In this document: positions 5,918-7,906 of the stretch, piece after piece
How positions within the stretch are numbered: position 1 is the stretch's first letter
Layout: each line of letters starts with the position of its first letter
Origin: a bacterium
Lineage (GTDB): Bacteria; Pseudomonadota; Alphaproteobacteria; Rhizobiales; Xanthobacteraceae
DNA length: 7,906 nt
NCBI GenBank assembly: GCA_029946075.1
Contig: JAQSDT010000070.1
Location: 1-7,906, forward strand
Reading direction: 5' to 3'
Program-made: the position numbers and the translations under genes
The notes under the pieces: generated by a model
Database searches by the model: none
Seen by the model: the letters and a program-made list of their open reading frames with translations, nothing else
Told to the model about the DNA's origin: nothing

Positions 5918-7074
5918 ACGTGCAGATCGGTTTCGGGCATCACGATGACGAATTCCTCGCCGCCGTAGCGGCAGGCGAGATCGATGCCGCGAATCGACTT
6001 GCGAATCCGCACCGCGAATTCGCGCAGCACGTCGTCGCCGGCGTCGTGGCCCCAGGTGTCGTTGATGCGCTTGAAGAAGTCGATGTCGAGGATCATCAGC
6101 GCCAGCGGCTTGCCGCGGCTGGAGGCCTGTTCGGCCAGCGTCGCCAGATGGCTTTCCATATAGCGGCGGTTGTGCAGTCCGGTCAGTGCGTCGGTGATGG
6201 CCATCTCGATGGAGTTCTGCACGTTGTCGCGCAGATGATCGGTGTAGCGCCGGCGGCGGATCTGCGTGCGCGCGCGCGCCAGCAACTCGTTCTTGTCGAC
6301 CGGGCGCAAGAGATAGTCGTTGACGCCGATTTCGAGGCCGCGCAGCAGCCGCGCATTGTTGTCAGCGTCTGAAATGGCGAGGATCGGCACCTGCCGGGTC
6401 CGCTCCAGCGAGCGTGCCTGGCTGCACAGCCGCAGGCCGTCGTAATTTTCCAGCCCGAGCGAGACGATCAGCAGATCGTAATTGCCCTCGGCGGCGTGGA
6501 ACAGCGCTTCCGCCGGATTGGTTTCGACGTCGACGGTATGCTCGGTCGCGAGAATCGGCGCCAGCCGCTCATAGGACGAAGGCCGGTCGTCGACCAGCAG
6601 GATGCGGCCGCCGATACCCTTGTCAGCGACAGCGGTGCGCTCGGGCGCCTCCATGCCGATCTCGAGCGAGGTGATGGCGCGCATGCGCAGCTCGTCCGTC
6701 ATCATCTTCAGCCGCGTCAGCGAACGAACGCGCGCGATCAGCACGACATCGGACACCGGCTTGGTGAGGAAATCGTCGGCGCCCGCTTCCAGCCCGCGAA
6801 CGCGGTCGGCGGGGCTGTCGAGCGCGGTGATGATGACGACGGGAATGTAATGCGTGGCCGGATTGGACTTCAGCCGGCGGCACACCTCGAACCCGTCCAT
6901 GTCAGGCATCATGACGTCGAGCAGGATGATGTCGCATTCGGCGCGCGAACAGATTTCCAGCGCCTGCGCACCGTTGGAGGCGGTCAGCACGTCGAAATAT
7001 TCGGCGGACAGACGGGCTTCCAGCAGCTTGACGTTGGCGGGAATGTCATCGACGACCAGGATACGCGCAGACAT
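5701..7074 (-). CDS. pleD: Response regulator PleD, diguanylate cyclase (REC-REC-GGDEF)
   Basis: A 457-residue protein with the PleD architecture and length. The first receiver domain (about 4-120) has the acidic pair Asp9-Asp10, phosphoacceptor Asp53 in LLDVMMPDMDG, and Lys105 in FLTKPV. The second receiver domain (about 157-275) keeps VDD at 161-163 but has Ser205 where the acceptor Asp would be (DLLIVSLG), as expected for the adaptor domain used in dimerisation. The GGDEF domain (about 285-457) has TDALTGLHNRRY, DIDFFKRIND, the c-di-GMP inhibitory site RGID (362-365) and active site GGEEF (371-375). It makes c-di-GMP from two GTP when phosphorylated and, in Caulobacter, acts at the stalked pole in the swarmer-to-stalked transition. 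The start at 7074 has GGAG nine bases upstream. It follows divK by 12 bases, so the two are one operon. Its last 60 or so codons have a second, truncated copy at 4690-4903. Confidence 0.96.
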   Translation of the reverse strand: MSARILVVDDIPANVKLLEARLSAEYFDVLTASNGAQALEICSRAECDIILLDVMMPDMDGFEVCRRLKSNPATHYIPVVIITALDSPADRVRGLEAGADDFLTKPVSDVVLIARVRSLTRLKMMTDELRMRAITSLEIGMEAPERTAVADKGIGGRILLVDDRPSSYERLAPILATEHTVDVETNPAEALFHAAEGNYDLLIVSLGLENYDGLRLCSQARSLERTRQVPILAISDADNNARLLRGLEIGVNDYLLRPVDKNELLARARTQIRRRRYTDHLRDNVQNSIEMAITDALTGLHNRRYMESHLATLAEQASSRGKPLALMILDIDFFKRINDTWGHDAGDDVLREFAVRIRKSIRGIDLACRYGGEEFVIVMPETDLHVAGMVAERLRRSIAGETFAISKGTQRIEVTISIGLSTLDRKGESVADVLKRADTALYRAKHDGRNRVVSAAA

Positions 7075-7086
7075 CGAAACTCACTC

Positions 7087-7452
7087 CTACCCGATAAAAC
7101 GCCGTACTGTTTCAATAAATTTGCCGACCGAAATCGGCTTGGACAAATATGCCTCGCAGCCGCCCTCGCGGATGCGTTCTTCGTCGCCCTTCATGGCGAA
7201 TGCCGTTACCGCGACCACGGGGATCGCGCGCAGTTCCGGATCATCCTTGATCCAGCGCGTCACTTCGAGGCCGGACACCTGCGGCAACTGAATATCCATC
7301 AGGATCAGATCGGGTCGCAGCTTGCGGACGAGATCGAGCGCCTCGAAACCATTGCTGGTGCCGGAGGTCTGATAGCCATGCGCTTCCAACAGGTCGCGAA
7401 AGAGCTTCATGTTGAGCTCGTTGTCCTCCACGATCAGGACGGTTTTTGCCAT
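7087..7452 (-). CDS. divK: Single-domain response regulator DivK
   Basis: A 121-residue stand-alone receiver domain, starting MAKTVLIVEDNELNMKLFRD. Phosphorylation residues are Glu9-Asp10, Asp53 in LILMDIQLPQVSG, Thr83 in AVTAF and Lys105 in YLSKPIS. In Caulobacter and relatives DivK is phosphorylated by DivJ and dephosphorylated by PleC at opposite poles, and acts through DivL and CckA to lower CtrA activity; its orthologue here presumably does the same. I start it at 7452, where GGGAGG (7459-7464) lies six bases upstream; a longer frame to 7506 runs over an untranslated leader containing a small hairpin. It is first in the operon with pleD and divergent from a DUF3572 gene. No histidine kinase is in the window. 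Confidence 0.95.
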   Translation of the reverse strand: MAKTVLIVEDNELNMKLFRDLLEAHGYQTSGTSNGFEALDLVRKLRPDLILMDIQLPQVSGLEVTRWIKDDPELRAIPVVAVTAFAMKGDEERIREGGCEAYLSKPISVGKFIETVRRFIG

Positions 7453-7458
7453 CCCGCC

Positions 7459-7464
7459 CCTCCC
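7459..7464 (-). promoter_or_regulatory. Ribosome-binding site fixing the divK start
   Basis: GGGAGG on the minus strand, six bases before the ATG at 7452. It excludes the 18-residue extension to 7506, which has no such site. Confidence 0.7.
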
Positions 7465-7491
7465 TCGTCTCAAGGAAACAAGTCCGCCATC

Positions 7492-7508
7492 CGGTGCGTC
7501 CTGCACCG
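7492..7508 (-). other. Small hairpin in the divK leader
   Basis: CGGTGC (7492-7497) and GCACCG (7503-7508) form a perfect 6-bp stem around a 5-base loop, 40 bases before the divK start. There is no T run, so it is not a terminator. Its role, if any, is unknown. Confidence 0.35.
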
Positions 7509-7572
7509 ACGGCGCTTGTTGAAAAGTGAATTCAAACTAGCGTCAGATTCGCTCTAACCCGTTAAACCCATG

Positions 7573-7620
7573 TGCCGAGTTTTCGCGAAGCGGTTTCCAC
7601 TTGCTTGAACATTTTCGGCA
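7573..7620. repeat. Possible intergenic inverted-repeat element between divK and the DUF3572 gene
   Basis: TGCCGA (7573-7578) and TCGGCA (7615-7620) bracket an interior with the palindrome TTCGCGAA (7582-7589) and the imperfect stem AAGCGG/CCACTT (7588-7602). The phrase GCGGTTTCCACTT followed by TTTTCGG and GGCATGAT resembles a short intergenic sequence that I recall as recurrent in Bradyrhizobium-type genomes. Only one copy is in this window, so the repeat status is from memory. Confidence 0.35.
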
Positions 7621-7634
7621 GACTCGGGCATGAT
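7605..7634 (+). promoter_or_regulatory. Possible promoter of the DUF3572 gene
   Basis: TTGAAC (7605-7610) and CATGAT (7629-7634) are 18 bases apart, each close to the sigma-70 consensus, about 50 bases before the proposed start. I found no equally good promoter for divK on the other strand. Confidence 0.3.
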
Positions 7635-7682
7635 GGTTCCCAAACTAGACACCAGAAGTTAACGGAAAGGCAAATCAGCCTG

Positions 7683-7906
7683 TTGAAAAAGCCTGCTCAC
7701 AACCCCCGCGAAGTAGCTGAAATCGTTGCCATTCAGGCGCTGTCCTTTGTCGCCGGCGACCCCGAACGGCTGGGCCTGTTCCTGGCCGAAAGCGGCATCG
7801 GCCCGGAGACGCTGCGGACGGCTGCCGCCGACCCGCAGTTCCTCGCCTCGGTGCTCGATTTCGTGCTGCGCGATGACGCAACCGTGAAGGCGTTTGCCAC
7901 CGCCTC
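7683..7906 (+). CDS. DUF3572 family protein, 3'-truncated
   Basis: The first 74 complete codons are visible and the frame is open at the window edge. The translation contains EVAEIVAIQALSFVAGDPER, LGLFLAESGIGPETLR and FLASVLDFVLRDDATVKAFA, the alternating helical pattern of the small alphaproteobacterial DUF3572 family, about 90-100 residues, of unknown function. The predicted protein is soluble, with no signal peptide. There is no in-frame ATG upstream: the best starts are TTG at 7683 (MKKPAHNPRE) or CTG at 7680, with GGAAAGG at 7664-7670 as the likely ribosome-binding sequence. It is divergent from divK-pleD; I recall the same neighbourhood in Rhodopseudomonas-type genomes, which supports the family call but says nothing about function. 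Confidence 0.82.
   Translation, partial: MKKPAHNPREVAEIVAIQALSFVAGDPERLGLFLAESGIGPETLRTAAADPQFLASVLDFVLRDDATVKAFATA

Noticed and set aside
6430..6470. Missing phosphoacceptor Asp in the second receiver domain of PleD
   Set aside because: This is normal for PleD, where the second receiver serves as an adaptor, so it is not a defect.
6496..7557. 353-codon plus-strand open frame opposite pleD and divK
   Set aside because: It spans the junction of two certain genes on the other strand and has antisense-type composition.
7555..7567. TAACCCGTTAA as a possible CtrA box
   Set aside because: The half sites are too close together; the CtrA consensus needs seven bases between TTAA halves.

Overview
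The window looks like a piece of chromosome from a high-GC alphaproteobacterium, most probably Rhizobiales in or near the Bradyrhizobium/Rhodopseudomonas group. The evidence is the divK-pleD cell-cycle operon, a divergent DUF3572 gene, a cysteine-free L33 gene (rpmG), and three copies of a palindromic intergenic repeat whose spurious translation (WVPAFAGTT) is typical of such genomes. This placement is recognition from memory, not a search result.

Layout. Bases 1-929 hold the C-terminal two thirds of a flavin-dependent (LLM-class) monooxygenase. A promoter, rpmG (1055-1222) and a strong hairpin terminator follow. An MFS transporter on the minus strand (1287-2522) is divergent from a TetR-family repressor (2657-3235); a 16-bp palindrome lies just downstream of the transporter's predicted -10. 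Two inverted copies of the palindromic repeat separate the repressor from a serine beta-lactamase-like hydrolase (3376-4596), and a third copy follows it. Next come a truncated second copy of the 3' end of pleD (4690-4903, minus strand), a lower-GC gene for a one-helix membrane protein of unknown function (4911-5654), intact pleD (5701-7074, minus) and divK (7087-7452, minus). The window closes with the 5' part of a DUF3572 gene (from 7683).

How the genes work together. DivK and PleD form a phosphorelay/c-di-GMP operon that links cell-cycle polarity to second-messenger synthesis. The TetR repressor probably controls the divergent MFS transporter and perhaps the downstream hydrolase, as an efflux/detoxification cluster. 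The segment between rpmG and pleD looks like accessory DNA placed beside conserved housekeeping genes.

Most unusual point. The pleD remnant and the intact pleD 3' end are about 87% identical by hand alignment, and most differences are synonymous. The two copies therefore diverged while both encoded functional protein. This fits import of a diverged allele or recombination at pleD better than local duplication followed by decay. The atypical membrane-protein gene lies exactly between the two copies. I saw no CRISPR array, tRNA, rRNA, complete insertion sequence or recognisable defence system.
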